This document shows positions 23,591 through 34,732 of a stretch of 64,000 bases of DNA, piece after piece. The stretch is from contig CM066731.1 of NCBI GenBank assembly GCA_033961575.1, positions 64,132,001 through 64,196,000 on the forward strand, in the 5' to 3' direction. Below the pieces are notes generated by a model. That model did not search any database and was not told the DNA's origin. It saw only the letters and a list, made by a program, of their open reading frames with translations. This stretch comes from Aselliscus stoliczkanus (Eukaryota; Chordata; Mammalia; Chiroptera; Hipposideridae). Each line of letters begins with the position of its first letter. Position 1 is the stretch's first letter. Both the position numbers and the translations under genes were made by a program.

Positions 23591-25875
23591 TTCAATGCTT
23601 CTACTCATTTACTCTCCAGAATGTATTAATACCTGATAGGAGATGGCAGTTGGAATATGGAAAATACAATGCTTTCTATAGACCCTTCCCAAACTCAGTG
23701 CAATCATTCAAATAAATAACAGCAATGTAGTAAATCCTGGAAAATACTAGAAATGAAAAGACTTCAAAAGGTCAAGGTCCTCATTATTCCTGTTTGTTGA
23801 GTGTCTGGTGAACCCAGTATTTTATAAACCACCTTAAAGGACTTGATCCTTGTCCCAGAGGCTCACAAACGAAATGAAATAGGCAAGGACAGTTGTAGTA
23901 GCCAATCAGATGGTTAGCTTTAAAGTAGAGATTTTTCTGAACATTTTTAAAAATTTACCTTCTTTAGTCATTGTATGCTTTTGTTTCTCATACTTCTGTC
24001 TTTTCAGAATGAAGAAATCAAACAGATTAGACCTTGTCTCTGACAAGAATCATAGAAAATTTGATTTTGTGAAGAGACTTTTTTTAAGTGAATGTAAAAA
24101 TAGACTGGATGTAGAAAAGAGGAAGATGGATTGTTACAAGCATGACTAGAAAAATAGAAAGCGATACAAAGTTGGGCTGGAGAGATGAAACGTATAACAA
24201 ATGAGTCTACATAGATAAAAAGAGTGTTGAGAAGTAAGGAGTCCAGAACTGATTTGATAATACATATGAGACCAGTTTGCTCCAAAATAAAAATGGTGGT
24301 TTGCCAAACTGAATTTATATCTGTCTGAAGGTTGTCCAGTTCTGCCTGTTATGCCCTTTTAACAAATAACAGTGATGACTTTTTGTAAGGCATTTCATAA
24401 AATACATGTCTGGTACATTTTGTTTACCTCAATTTCTGCTGCAATTCATTTACATGAAAAATAATCTGCCCTAGTCATTAGGTGCTTTTTTATTACTATT
24501 ATAATTAGTAAAAGTTTCATTTTTAGTAAGAAAGTGAACAGGTGGTATCTCTAAATTAAAGGGATATCTTCCAATTGAATTATGCTTTTAAAATATGATT
24601 GTTTTTGGATTAGTGATTGTAAAATCCATAGGCATTTTCTCTATTACATATGACATCTGATTTTGCTAAAAATATTAGTTTTGCAATTTCTCTTACATTT
24701 AAGATATTTGCTTTTCCCTTAATTACTTTAGTTTTTGAAAGAACTGTTCCTCAATTCCACTTCTCGAATTATGACAAATCAAAATATGTAACAGGGATTA
24801 AACTAAATGTGTATTAGATGAGTAAAGAATTCACCGAGGCAAGACTAATCATCATTTAGATTATCAGTGGAAGATGATTAATAAACAATGGATTGTATGA
24901 CGAGTTCAGTTGATATTGTGTTTGGGTAGCCAAATGTTTTAGCTTAACAAATGAAAAAAAAAAAACCCTAAGCAGCTTATGAGAGAAAGTAATCATTCAA
25001 ATTACAAACTTAAGAATTTCAAATTACATACTTCATCAAGTTGAGCCTATTTTAATGTACTGGGTATAGATTTGGTATAACAGAATAAAATAATTACTTA
25101 GTGTTTCAAGTAAATAGAAAAACGGCCTTCCTATGCTTATTATTTGTTTTCTATACTATCTTTTCAGTAGATAACTGAGGAAAATTGCTGAGAATGTATC
25201 TCTAAAAGATAGTGGCCAGAGAAAAATGAAAGTATGCTCAAGAGTAAGCATTTATACAGATATTTTTCCATAAGAATTTTTTTTTTTTGCCAAAATAAAA
25301 TATTTGAAGCACTACTTTTTGATAAAGGTATCTAGAGAGAGGATATGGAAAATGTAAGGAAGATGTCTTCTCCTAGTGTATTATCTTAAATTAAGCAAAA
25401 AATGTGGCTCAATAGAGCTTTTCAACAAATGATATACATATGTATATTTGAACTCAGTATCTTACAATTATACTCTTACATACACATGCGAACTATAGGC
25501 TTCAAAGTATCTTTTCCTGGAAATTTGAAAGAGTTAGCTGGTTAGGTTACTCTGAAATTTTAATATTAGCCTCACTGGCATCATGTTCTTTCTATGGCTC
25601 TTGTGAGACTATTGAATTTTTCTGGTAGTCCACTAGGCGTTATGATGCTATGAACCATTATTGAAATTTCCATAACTATTGAAAGAAATTAAGAAACCAT
25701 TATCTCTCAAGTCTAGACTTTGAACTAAGTGACACATTGTCAGTCATCCTTATCTTTCAAGGACTTATTATGGCCTGAACTTTAGTTATGTGATAATATG
25801 AATAATATTACCCAAGAAGTAACCTGCCACCACGCAATAAATATTACTAGCATACCAAATGTAAAATCTACCTCT
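23591..25875. other. AT-rich unique DNA, no gene seen
   Basis: Open frames at 23910-24149 and, on the other strand, 24004-24285 lack recognisable domains. No repeat family was identified. Confidence 0.5.
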
Positions 25876-25879
25876 CTGG

Positions 25880-26160
25880 GAGGGGGCAGCATTAAAATAT
25901 TCATGTCACAAATTGCAGCAGGGATTTGGTAATGAAGAGGAGCTATTACTGTTCGTGATATTAAATCTACTCATGAAATTAAATAAAAGGAAACCCATTC
26001 AAATTAAGAGGGGCCAACTCTGACCTCTGTAGCTGCATGTTGTATTAGTCAAAAAGAATGGCAGATTAATTGTGTTAATTTATTTTTGATACTTTTAAGC
26101 TTATGTTGTCTTCTAATACACTGCCTCCATGTTGATTATTAAGGCCAAAAAAGCCTTTTT
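25880..26160. promoter_or_regulatory. Possible conserved non-coding element
   Basis: A repeat-free stretch with AAATATTCATGTCA, a GATTAATTGTGTTAATTT cluster near 26064 and GTTGATTATTAAGGCC near 26131. The motif content suggests homeodomain or forkhead sites. This is weak, composition-based evidence only. Confidence 0.2.
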
Positions 26161-27185
26161 TTTTGTTTTCACTCAAATAGTGTTTTTGCCTTACCTAAAA
26201 GAGAAAAATAGCAATTCAAACTTTTAAAGTGTGTTTCTATAGAAGAGAGCGAGGGCCAATTTCTACCTGTATTCTTTTGACATTTCCTTCTGGCTGACAA
26301 CTTAATAAAGAAATGATGGTAGATTAGGGGAGATAGGCTAAGAGAGGCTTTCTGATTTGACACTGCTATATTTTAGACAAAATTTATGGCACAACACTTT
26401 TTTAGTAGCTATGGCTTTGAATGTATCTTTGCGATCTGTAGCAGATATATAGTGCCACCTTGGAACTTGTGAAAAGTTAATAACTAATAATTCACAGATT
26501 TTTTTTAAAACTACTTCTATATAAACAATAGAAATAAATACAGGGATATAAAAAAAAAAAACCCTAGGAAATCATACAGGATATAGATGGGTAAGCATAT
26601 TCTTACTGTTCAAATCTTAGAGTTGACCTCTTATAGAAACCCATACCCTTGAAAAGAAACCTGAATTTGCTGTCACTGTTTAAATCTTTGGCAGTCTTAA
26701 ATATTCACAGGTTCTCCAGCTGTATCAGGGAAACTTTGTCTACACATAAAAAGCAATTCATAAATGTGTTTATTGACTATACATATTTCTGAATTAATTA
26801 CTAGTGGGAAATTATAATTTATTCATTTAAAATATTTATGCAAGTCTAATGCTCTTCTAGGCTCCAAAATATAGAGATTAAAATAACCAACAAATATCCT
26901 TGACAATTTAAGTTACTTGCTATCAATTGGTATTGATATCAATAGTAAATGTTTTGTTTATTGTATGCTGGGTGACCTTCAGCAAACTTACGTGATTGAA
27001 CATTTTGCAACCGTTTCACCACTTTGCTTAAGCACTCACATTGAGTAAATGGTATGCATAATTTGAAGCCAGGATGGTTTGTTATCAAGTGCAGACTCTT
27101 CCTGATTATGCCAAACCATCTCCCACATAGGTAGCCCTTTATATACATTATAAATATAGACTTTATATACATATAAGATATACTT
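26161..27185. other. AT-rich unique DNA, nothing recognised
   Basis: A TATATACAT direct repeat near 27139-27200 is the only structure seen. Short open frames have no recognisable content. Confidence 0.5.
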
Positions 27186-27189
27186 TATA

Positions 27190-27300
27190 TACATTATTTA
27201 ATTGATTTCTCCCCAAAACTTTTTGAGGTGAGTAGTAGAGTAGTATTATTCACACCTTTTTATGGATGAAGATACAGAAGATAAGAATGGCCAAAGACAC
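27190..27300 (-). mobile_element. MIR SINE fragment
   Basis: TTTTTGAGGTGAGTAGTAGAG, then TATTATTCACACCTTTTTATGG and ATGAAGATACAGAAGATAAG, is the antisense MIR core order. Diverged. Confidence 0.65.
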
Positions 27301-27469
27301 CAGACAGACCTTTATTCTACCCGTGTTCCCCACACAGCCCCAGCTATCTCCAGCTGGAGGCAATTGAGCTATAAGTCCTCAGCCACCGACTTTCCCAGCA
27401 TCTGTGGGAACTAGTGCCTTAGTCCTGAAAGGGTGATCTGAGCAGAGAGGGTCCTAGAGCACCCACTAC

Positions 27470-27725
27470 ATCATTTCATGCCTATGCATCCTTCAAGCTC
27501 AGCTCAATTATCACTTTCAAATGTAAGTCTCACCTCGTCCCCTTCACTGGGTCAAATCCTCTTTTCCGTGCTCTCAGGGCATCGTGCACCTTCACTTTGG
27601 AGCATTTATCAGAATTGCAGGTCATTTTATCCTTAAATTCATTTAATTGTCTGTCTTCCACACTAGCTCTCATACTCCACCAAAGCTTGGACAGCGACTG
27701 TTTCTACCCAACATTAGATACCAGA
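27470..27725 (+). mobile_element. L2 LINE 3' region
   Basis: Sense L2 order: TCCTTCAAGCTCAGCTCAAT, GGAGCATTTATCAGAATTGC, TTTAATTGTCTGTCTTCCAC, then CATACTCCACCAAAGCTTGG and ACAGCGACTGTTTCTACCCA. Diverged but continuous. Confidence 0.85.
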
Positions 27726-30220
27726 GGCAAGTACAATGTCATGGACAGGGTAAAGGAAATATGAGTAGAAAGGAATTGGCAAGAGGTCAACAGGGCATGA
27801 GCCAAACAAACCAGAGGCCGGAATAAGGACATTTGCAAAAGAGGCATAGGAGTGGGGTAGCCGGAGTCCTATACTTGACTTCTGTTGGGATTGATTTGGG
27901 AAGTGGGCTCTAGTAATGGAGCTATGTAGGCAGAAGAAAAGAGGCAAGGCCTGCTATTTGAGTCTGCCCTCACTATGGGCTTCGGTCAGTGTGGAGAAAC
28001 TCAAGTTGCTGAGGGCACCACAGCTGTTAGCAGCTTCTAGGGATAATATCTAAGAGTACTTTCCCCTACAGGTAAATCCCAGTCATGGGAAAACCTCACA
28101 GGGGATTCTTCTTGTTCTCTCTTTTTTTTTAGGGCCAACAACTGTGAACTGGGCTTTTCCCAAATTTCCTAGGTCCTTCTGCAGTTTGCGACTCAAGGTC
28201 TCTGTCAACACCAAGAGTAGAGGCTGATTCTTCTAGGGGCAACTGCATGCTGTGTTTTGTTTCTTTATTTTTATCTTTTGAGGATTTATAGAGTTGTATT
28301 ACTAGGTACTACTTGTGCTATTGTATCTATTAATAATGTAGAGTAATAATTTGTGTAATAATCCGAATACTCATTTGGTTGATTTTCCTTTATCTTCGAG
28401 GAGAGCACCATTCTGTTTGTATTCCCCTAGTTATGACAATTACTGTATCATGTGAGGGTGCTATTGTGAGAATTTACATTATAAAGGAACCCCTCATCCT
28501 AACCTCTCCAGATATCAACTCACTCCATTTTGATAAAAGAAATGAATGTCTGGGATGAGATGGGATATGTGTCTATATTTTGATGGAGCAATTCTAAATG
28601 ATCTGAATCAGAGAATGCTGAGAAACTTTTTCAATAACAGAAAGTTATTGAATATAATCAGAAATAGTGTCATTTGGTCCAGATCAGACTTAACACTTCA
28701 TTTTTATTACAAATATTTTGTAATAACCCATACTATTCTGAAATAAAATCCATTCATATTTTTGCTTCCCAAAACACATGATTCAACAAAACAACATCAG
28801 TCTACTATCTTAACTGTAAAGAAGATATAAATGGAAGTAATCTTCAATAAAGTAATATATTTTTAATTAGTAGAAGCTTGGTCATAACTACAGTGAGAGA
28901 CAAGTAGTCAGAAGCTAGCACCCATATGTAGAAATACTCTGAATATGACACAGACCAGACCATACAGGCATGACTATTGACAACTTAAATACCATGTGTA
29001 ACCTTACCCTTTAGTTACCTGTTATTCAAAATGGTAATTAACTCTTGGTAAAATTCCAAATAAGACAGATTCCAACCTTCTTCTGATTTACATGTACATG
29101 AATTTCTGGAAATTTTCATGTATATTAAAAACCTGCCCCCAATACTTTGAATTTAGATATAAAATGGACCTGGTTTCCGACCTAAGATAAATTTAAACGT
29201 GTTCTTCATATATATAAACATCTGATAGAAGATTTCAAAATACTGTGGAACTATCTGTTACATTGCACACATCAAAGATCTCAGACTCCCGCCATCTAAG
29301 TGGCATAGAATTTCCCCATCATTGTTACAACCCAAAATATTGCTACAGATTTCCAAATGACTTCTTGAGACTAATGATTGAGACCCACTCTTTTAGAACC
29401 TCAGAAATCCATATTTTCAATGAATGTACCCAAACTGTCTCCTGAGGACTCAGCAGAAGACAGCTTTATTAGTTGCAAGAGATCCTTGAACCAATAGTCT
29501 CAGCCAATAGCCTTTATAAATACAAACGCACATGCATGAGTGTGTATTGTACAATATGAAAATTATTAGGTAATTTGCTGATGTATATAGTAGATACTGT
29601 TATAACTTATACAGTAATATTAAATCTAAAGCAATTTCAAGATCTGTGGCATACTTTTTGGTTACATATCTTGTTAGCTCAGAAATAACCCAAGACATCT
29701 ATTATCATGTGGGGGACCATGAAATTTCTTGAAGTCAAAAGGGAAAAAAAATGTAGTTTTGATGTGCAAGTGATAATTATGAAGGGAAAGTGATTTGTTG
29801 TCAACAATATAATAAAGATAATAACATCAAGGTGAGGGCCAGAAAGAATAAAAGGAGAGAAATCATGCTATAATGGCCACAATTTATAGCAAATAATTGG
29901 AGGCCATGTGGTATCTGCTAACAAGTTAGTTGGGGGTATATCAGCAACCGAAGTACCCTGAAGGCTGTCAGAAATGAATAGTCAATGATCGTTTTTATCA
30001 ATGTTAGTGGGAGGACAAATTATCTTTTTCTCTTTCTTTTTTAATGTTCCATTGCCCTCACAACTTATGGATACACTTAAGCTTTTTATAGATGACTGAA
30101 AACAACTCCTCAGTTCTAATAAAATCAGTACATTTGCTTCCAAATATATGAAGTTGTTTAATTGGAGTTGGTTGCATCAAAAAAGTGACAAGTGATTAAG
30201 AGAAGGTTTACTTATTAATT
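27726..30220. other. AT-rich unique DNA, no gene seen
   Basis: Open frames such as 27714-27947 (minus) and 29245-29445 (plus) are short and without recognisable domains. No named repeat was seen. Confidence 0.5.
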
Positions 30221-30224
30221 GGTT

Positions 30225-30395
30225 TTACTTATTATTGAGCATTTATTTTGCAGTGGGTATGGTTCTATGTTTAGCTTATTTTAACTACAAATTATTCTGT
30301 CATGGAAGAGTTATCATGCTGATTTACAGATAAGAGACTCAAAGAGGTTGTGTCAAGGTCACAGTTAAGTGTGCCACCAATTCTGATCTTAATAC
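30225..30395 (-). mobile_element. MIR SINE fragment
   Basis: Antisense MIR order: TTGAGCATTTATTTTGCAGT, CTGATTTACAGATAAGAGAC and GAGGTTGTGTCAAGGTCACA. Diverged. Confidence 0.75.
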
Positions 30396-31585
30396 TAGAT
30401 CAGAGTGCCTTGAGTTGGGGCAGCTTCAAACAGTGAAAGGGAAGTTCTGAGGTCTCGCATCTATAAAAGAGAAATAGCAATTGAAGCTTGTCTTACAAGC
30501 TGATGAAAGTTTGTAATTCTATTGCCAAGACTTTTGCTTGGAAGTTCCTCTTGTTTGTTTTGTCCACTTTTCGGGTACACTCCAAAAGAGGTGACGGAAT
30601 GCACAAAAGATGGACCACATGCATATTTCATGAAAGACATTATTAGTGATCATTTTAAATCTAGGCTGTGCAATGATAGGCAAGAGAAATAATAATAAAA
30701 ATAAAACAATATAAGTTGAAGTCAATTAAGTCATGTCAAACCAAATAAATGGTGAATCGTACACCAGTGAGTGGTCATTTTTAAAAGTAATGGTTATTTC
30801 TGTAAATTGACAACAGTTGAATCGGTGTGAAAATAAAATGAAGAGGGGGTTCTGGGTTTACTCTATAGACATGCTAAATGTTAAATTCTGCTAAAGTAAA
30901 TTTTTTAGACTTTATTTCTGTAGAAAACAGTTGATCCAATTGTTAGCCCTCTCGGCTTCCTAAACTGACAAATAGAAGCACTTCTATAGCCAGAATCATT
31001 TGGAGAAAACATTTATACTCAGTGCTGGCATCTTTCAGAGATTTTTGGATGTTTGACTCGAAAAACAAATAGAGATGTGAAAGGTTGGGTCAGTTAAAAA
31101 GGAAGTAATTTTTTTCCCCCCAGAATCTAGTTCTAAAGCAATTACATTTGAACTTGAGTGTATGTGTCAAGACTAGTGGTTTTGGATTACTTCCTAATAG
31201 TCCTGAGTTTATATAATTTTTATTAATATTACATTTAGTCTAAATGCCTGTATCGCTTTCTTTTCATTTCAATTTTAGAGTATTCTTTTGTACATTTTTT
31301 GAACCTTTTATTCCCTTCAAAGAACTTTGTCTTAATCTCTCAACCAGTTCATGTGGATAGAATTTTAATTAATAACATTTAAAGGTATGTTTATTATTAT
31401 AATTTAGAGGGTCATTAGTTTGGTTGGTAATGAATAGAGCTAGCTGTCAGACCATTTTTGGCAATAATGTAATAGCATAACAGAATGTACGTTTCTCCTT
31501 GTTACATTTGGTCATCACCTTCGATCGGCAGTTTAAAGTCAGGCCTATTTTTCTTCTTTGGTTCCTCTTCATAGTAGCCCTATTT
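30396..31585. other. AT-rich unique DNA, nothing recognised
   Basis: No gene or repeat was identified. A run of T and C lies at 31109-31122. Confidence 0.5.
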
Positions 31586-31589
31586 GTAT

Positions 31590-32180
31590 GAATGGCATCA
31601 TCCTATTTTCAGGTAATCTTCAACTCCTCTATCTGACTTCTCCTTGCCTTTTATCCAATTACTTCCCAGGTCTTGTGGCTTCTTCCTTCATAGTAACTCC
31701 CAGGCAGTCAATCTCTCTCCATTCCTGCTTACCTAAATTCCTGAATTTAGGCCCTAGAATAGTTTAATCAATTCTGCACCTCATCCAAAGTTAATATTGC
31801 CAGCACATGAAACTTATTTGCTCAAAATGCAATGTCTAATAATTTCCTATGGAATAAGCTCTAGAAAATTGAACCTGATGTGCAATTTCTGCTATAAAGT
31901 GTTCTCTAATAATTTCAGCCTCATCGCCGTTTCCTTTTAGTCCTCCTTTTGTTTCAGCACTTGGTTCTGAACATCTAGAAATTCCCCACTTTCTGTGATT
32001 TCATTCATGCTCTTCGATCTCCCTGGAATTTGGTCTAATTTTCCCCCCTCCACATCTAAATTTGGTCTATCTTTAAATTTCATCTACAGTGCCAATAATT
32101 TCCCGATTATCCCAGCCAGAGGTGAACTCTTTTTTTCCTCCGCAAATTCTAAAATATTTATTCTCTATACCCCTTTTGAG
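31590..32180 (+). mobile_element. L2-like LINE relic
   Basis: The pyrimidine-rich sense order TCCAATTACTTCCCAGGTCT, CATAGTAACTCCCAGGCAGT, then AGCCTCATCGCCGTTTCCTT and TTCAGCACTTGGTTCTGAAC matches the more 5' part of the L2 3' end. Boundaries are approximate and divergence is high. Confidence 0.5.
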
Positions 32181-32299
32181 ACATGTGGCACTAAAAACAT
32201 TCAAGAGGTTTTTTCTAAGGCTGTTTGTCTACTTAGTGGCAGAATACAGATGTTAGTCACCTGGGTCTATGCATATCATTGACACCAAGTCACATTAAT

Positions 32300-32930
32300 T
32301 TGTAATGTTAATTTCCTAAACATTTATATCTTGATAAACACAGGCTTGGTTGCCTTGAGCCTTTGAGAGAAGTCAAATTCACATTGAATGAGAGAGAAGA
32401 CCCTCCCAACAGGGGGGCTCCAGCTGGGATGCCTATTGGGCACCTCGGAAACAAGCACTCAGTGTCACAAGTTCCCAGGCAATGTGGCATTCTTCTGTGA
32501 TGTCAAACCTAACAGTGCTGAGATTGCTTCCATCCTTGGCATATCGTGAGATCCTCAGAGGCAGATCATGGGCAATTTTAATAACAAAGCTCTCACAAGA
32601 AGTGCCCATTAATAAGTCACTTGGCTGTACACTGCTTAGGTTGGGGAAAGCATGACTTTCTGTGTTCCCCATCAGAATATGGATACATGTGATGCTCTGC
32701 CTGGGATCATTGGATGTGAACTTTCTGGCTTCTTGTGATGGCTACAACATGCCCTGTACTTGGTCGCTTGACTCCATGTGTGTTTTCATCATTCACACAT
32801 TTAATCACAGTGGTGGGTGTATGAATGACCACCTCCAGGTGTTCCATGACAGCTTGTACTCTGTTGAGGTGAAAACGCTTCCTGGAAGAGAAAAATTCTA
32901 TCATCCCATGACAGAGTAAAATGGAGTTAA
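32300..32930 (-). other. Unassigned GC-richer segment with overlapping open frames
   Basis: Composition is noticeably more balanced than the flanks. Open frames run on the minus strand at 32707-32904 (65 codons), 32433-32672 (79) and 32308-32490 (60), shifting frame from one to the next, as a decayed processed pseudogene would. On the plus strand 32662-32919 is also open. I do not recognise the protein, and no A-tail or target duplication was found. It ends about 100 bases before a HAL1-like insertion. Confidence 0.25.
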
Positions 32931-33045
32931 AATTAATATGAGTGTCTGGGTGTGTGTATATTCATTTATACCAAAATTCTGTCATAGAAAGCTAATCAAG
33001 CTCTCTGTGACTGACTACATTTGTAGACATAGCTGCCACAGTATT

Positions 33046-33859
33046 GTTTTTTTTTTAATTTTTATTTATTTATTTATTTATTTTATTAGTTTCAGGTGTA
33101 CAACACAATGCAATAGTTATACTCTTTACCCCCCAAAGTGAAAACCCCCCTCCCCCAGTTCGCCAACCCACTCCCCCCCCATATCATACATATCCATCAC
33201 AACTCCCCTGACTCCCCTCCACAGTATACTCCACATCCCGTGACCATCCACATATTCAGTTACAGTTGGCATACAATACTATACAACATCAGCTTCAGGT
33301 GTACAGTGCAGTGATCAAGCCTCTACTCCATCCATGAAGTGGTCTCCCTAACAAGACATGTGTCTATCTGACACGCCACAAAATTCTTACAACATTATTA
33401 TATTACCCAAACTGTATTTCATCTCCCTGTGGCAATATTGTAGTTGTCTATTTATGCTGTCTAATCCCTTCCCCTTCTCCCCCATTCCCACTCCGCCTCC
33501 CAACTAGCAACCCTCGGTTTTTCTTCTACATCTACGAGTCTGTTTACTTTGATCGTTCACTCAGCTTTTCAGACTCCACACACAAGTGAGATCACATGGT
33601 ACTTGTCCTTCTCCGACTGACTTATTTCTCGCAACATAATAGTCTCTTCACAACATTATCAATTACATTCCCAGAACTGCCCCCATATCCCTGCGGCAAC
33701 ATTGTAGTCCCACATACACTATCCAAAACCTTGCCCCTCTCCCTCTTCCCCACTCCCTCCCAGCCAGTATCTATCAGTTTTTCCTTTATATATGCTTGAT
33801 ATGACTTCAATCTTCTTAAATTGTCTCTCTGGGTTAGCTTGTTTACCCCTTTCTTTTGT
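33046..33859 (-). other. 3' UTR and tail of HAL1-like copy 1
   Basis: Contains two diverged tandem units (each beginning with a GAAAAAC(T/C)GA motif, near 33780 and 33520 in plus coordinates). It also holds a repeated TGTACACCTGAA motif, once internally (rc near 33293) and once just before the tail (rc near 33094), and a strongly G-rich stretch on the element strand at about 33129-33180. The final part reads TGTACACCTGAAACTAATAAA, an L1 3' end with an AATAAA signal. Confidence 0.8.
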
Positions 33860-34732
33860 TTAAAAAAGCCCTTTTAACATTTCTTGCAATGCTGGCTTGG
33901 TGGTAATGAATTCCTTAAGCTTATTCTTTTCTGAGAAGCTCTTTATTTCTCCTTCAATTTTAAGTGATAGCCGTGTTGGGTAGAGCAATCTTGGTTGTAG
34001 GCCTTTATTTTGTGTCACTTTGAGTATCTCCTGCCACTCCCTTATGGCCTGCAGAGTTTCTGTAGACATGTCAGCTGTTAGTCTAACACGAGTTCCTTTG
34101 TATGTAACCTGCTGTCTTTCTCTTGCAGCCTCTAGGATTCTGTCTCTGTCTTTAACCTTTGCCATTTTCATTATGATGTGTCTTGGTGTGGACCTGTTTG
34201 GGTTCAGCTTGTTTGGAACCCTCTGCACTTCCTGGGCATGTATGTTGATTTCCTTCACCAGGGTAGGGAAGTTTTCAGTCATTATTTTTTCAAATACATT
34301 TTTGACCCTTTGCTTCTTCTCTTCTCCTTCTGGTATTCCTATGAGTCGGAGGTGGTTGCGCTTCACCTTGTCCCATAGGGCTCTTAAACTATTTTCATTG
34401 TTTTTTATTCTTTGGTCTTTTTGCTGTGCCAGCTGGGTGAGTTCTGCTATTTTATCTTCCAAATCGCTGATCCGCTCCTCTGCTTCATCTACTCTACTGG
34501 CGATTCTTTCGAGTGTGTTCTTCATTTCAGTTATTGTGTTCTTTAGTTCTAGCAGGTTGTTTTTTATGGTTTCCCTATCCTTCTTTATGTCCTCGCTAAG
34601 TTCCTTAAACATTCTTATCATCAGTGTTCTAAACTCTGTCTCTGAAAGGTTGGCTCCCTCTGTTTCATTTGGTTCCATTTCTGGAGGTTTCTTCTGATCT
34701 TTTACTTGTGACATGTTTCTTTGTTTCCCCAT
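33860..34732 (-). CDS. L1-type ORF1p (HAL1-like copy 1)
   Basis: A 290-residue ORF1 protein of the L1 family, the RNA-binding, trimer-forming chaperone of the L1 ribonucleoprotein. Residues about 30-125 form the coiled coil (EFRTLMIRMFKELSEDIKKD through LEDKIAELTQLAQQ). An RRM-type domain follows (HLRLIGIPEG, then RSTPRHIIMKMAK) and a C-terminal domain (ARERQQVTYKGTRVRLTAD, TETLQAIREW, PRLLYPTRLS) ending at PALQEMLKGLF. The chosen start gives MGKQRN, the family's usual MGK start. The frame is open 26 codons further upstream to another ATG at 34810, within the 5' UTR. Shorter than the 338-residue human protein at both ends. No stop or frameshift; protein-coding potential is intact, expression unknown. 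In isolation it cannot retrotranspose. Confidence 0.9.
   Translation of the reverse strand: MGKQRNMSQVKDQKKPPEMEPNETEGANLSETEFRTLMIRMFKELSEDIKKDRETIKNNLLELKNTITEMKNTLERIASRVDEAEERISDLEDKIAELTQLAQQKDQRIKNNENSLRALWDKVKRNHLRLIGIPEGEEKKQRVKNVFEKIMTENFPTLVKEINIHAQEVQRVPNKLNPNRSTPRHIIMKMAKVKDRDRILEAARERQQVTYKGTRVRLTADMSTETLQAIREWQEILKVTQNKGLQPRLLYPTRLSLKIEGEIKSFSEKNKLKEFITTKPALQEMLKGLF

Noticed and set aside
33800..33862. Copy 1's missing endonuclease as a spliced-out intron
   Set aside because: The lost segment, placed against copy 2, does not begin with GT at the inferred left break, so a plain deletion is simpler.
34020..34697. 225-codon plus-strand open frame opposite ORF1 of copy 1
   Set aside because: It is the antisense of ORF1, and the same mirror frame appears opposite ORF1 in copy 2 (38366-39043). 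Hydrophobic Ser/Phe/Leu content is what the antisense of a Lys/Glu-rich coiled coil gives.
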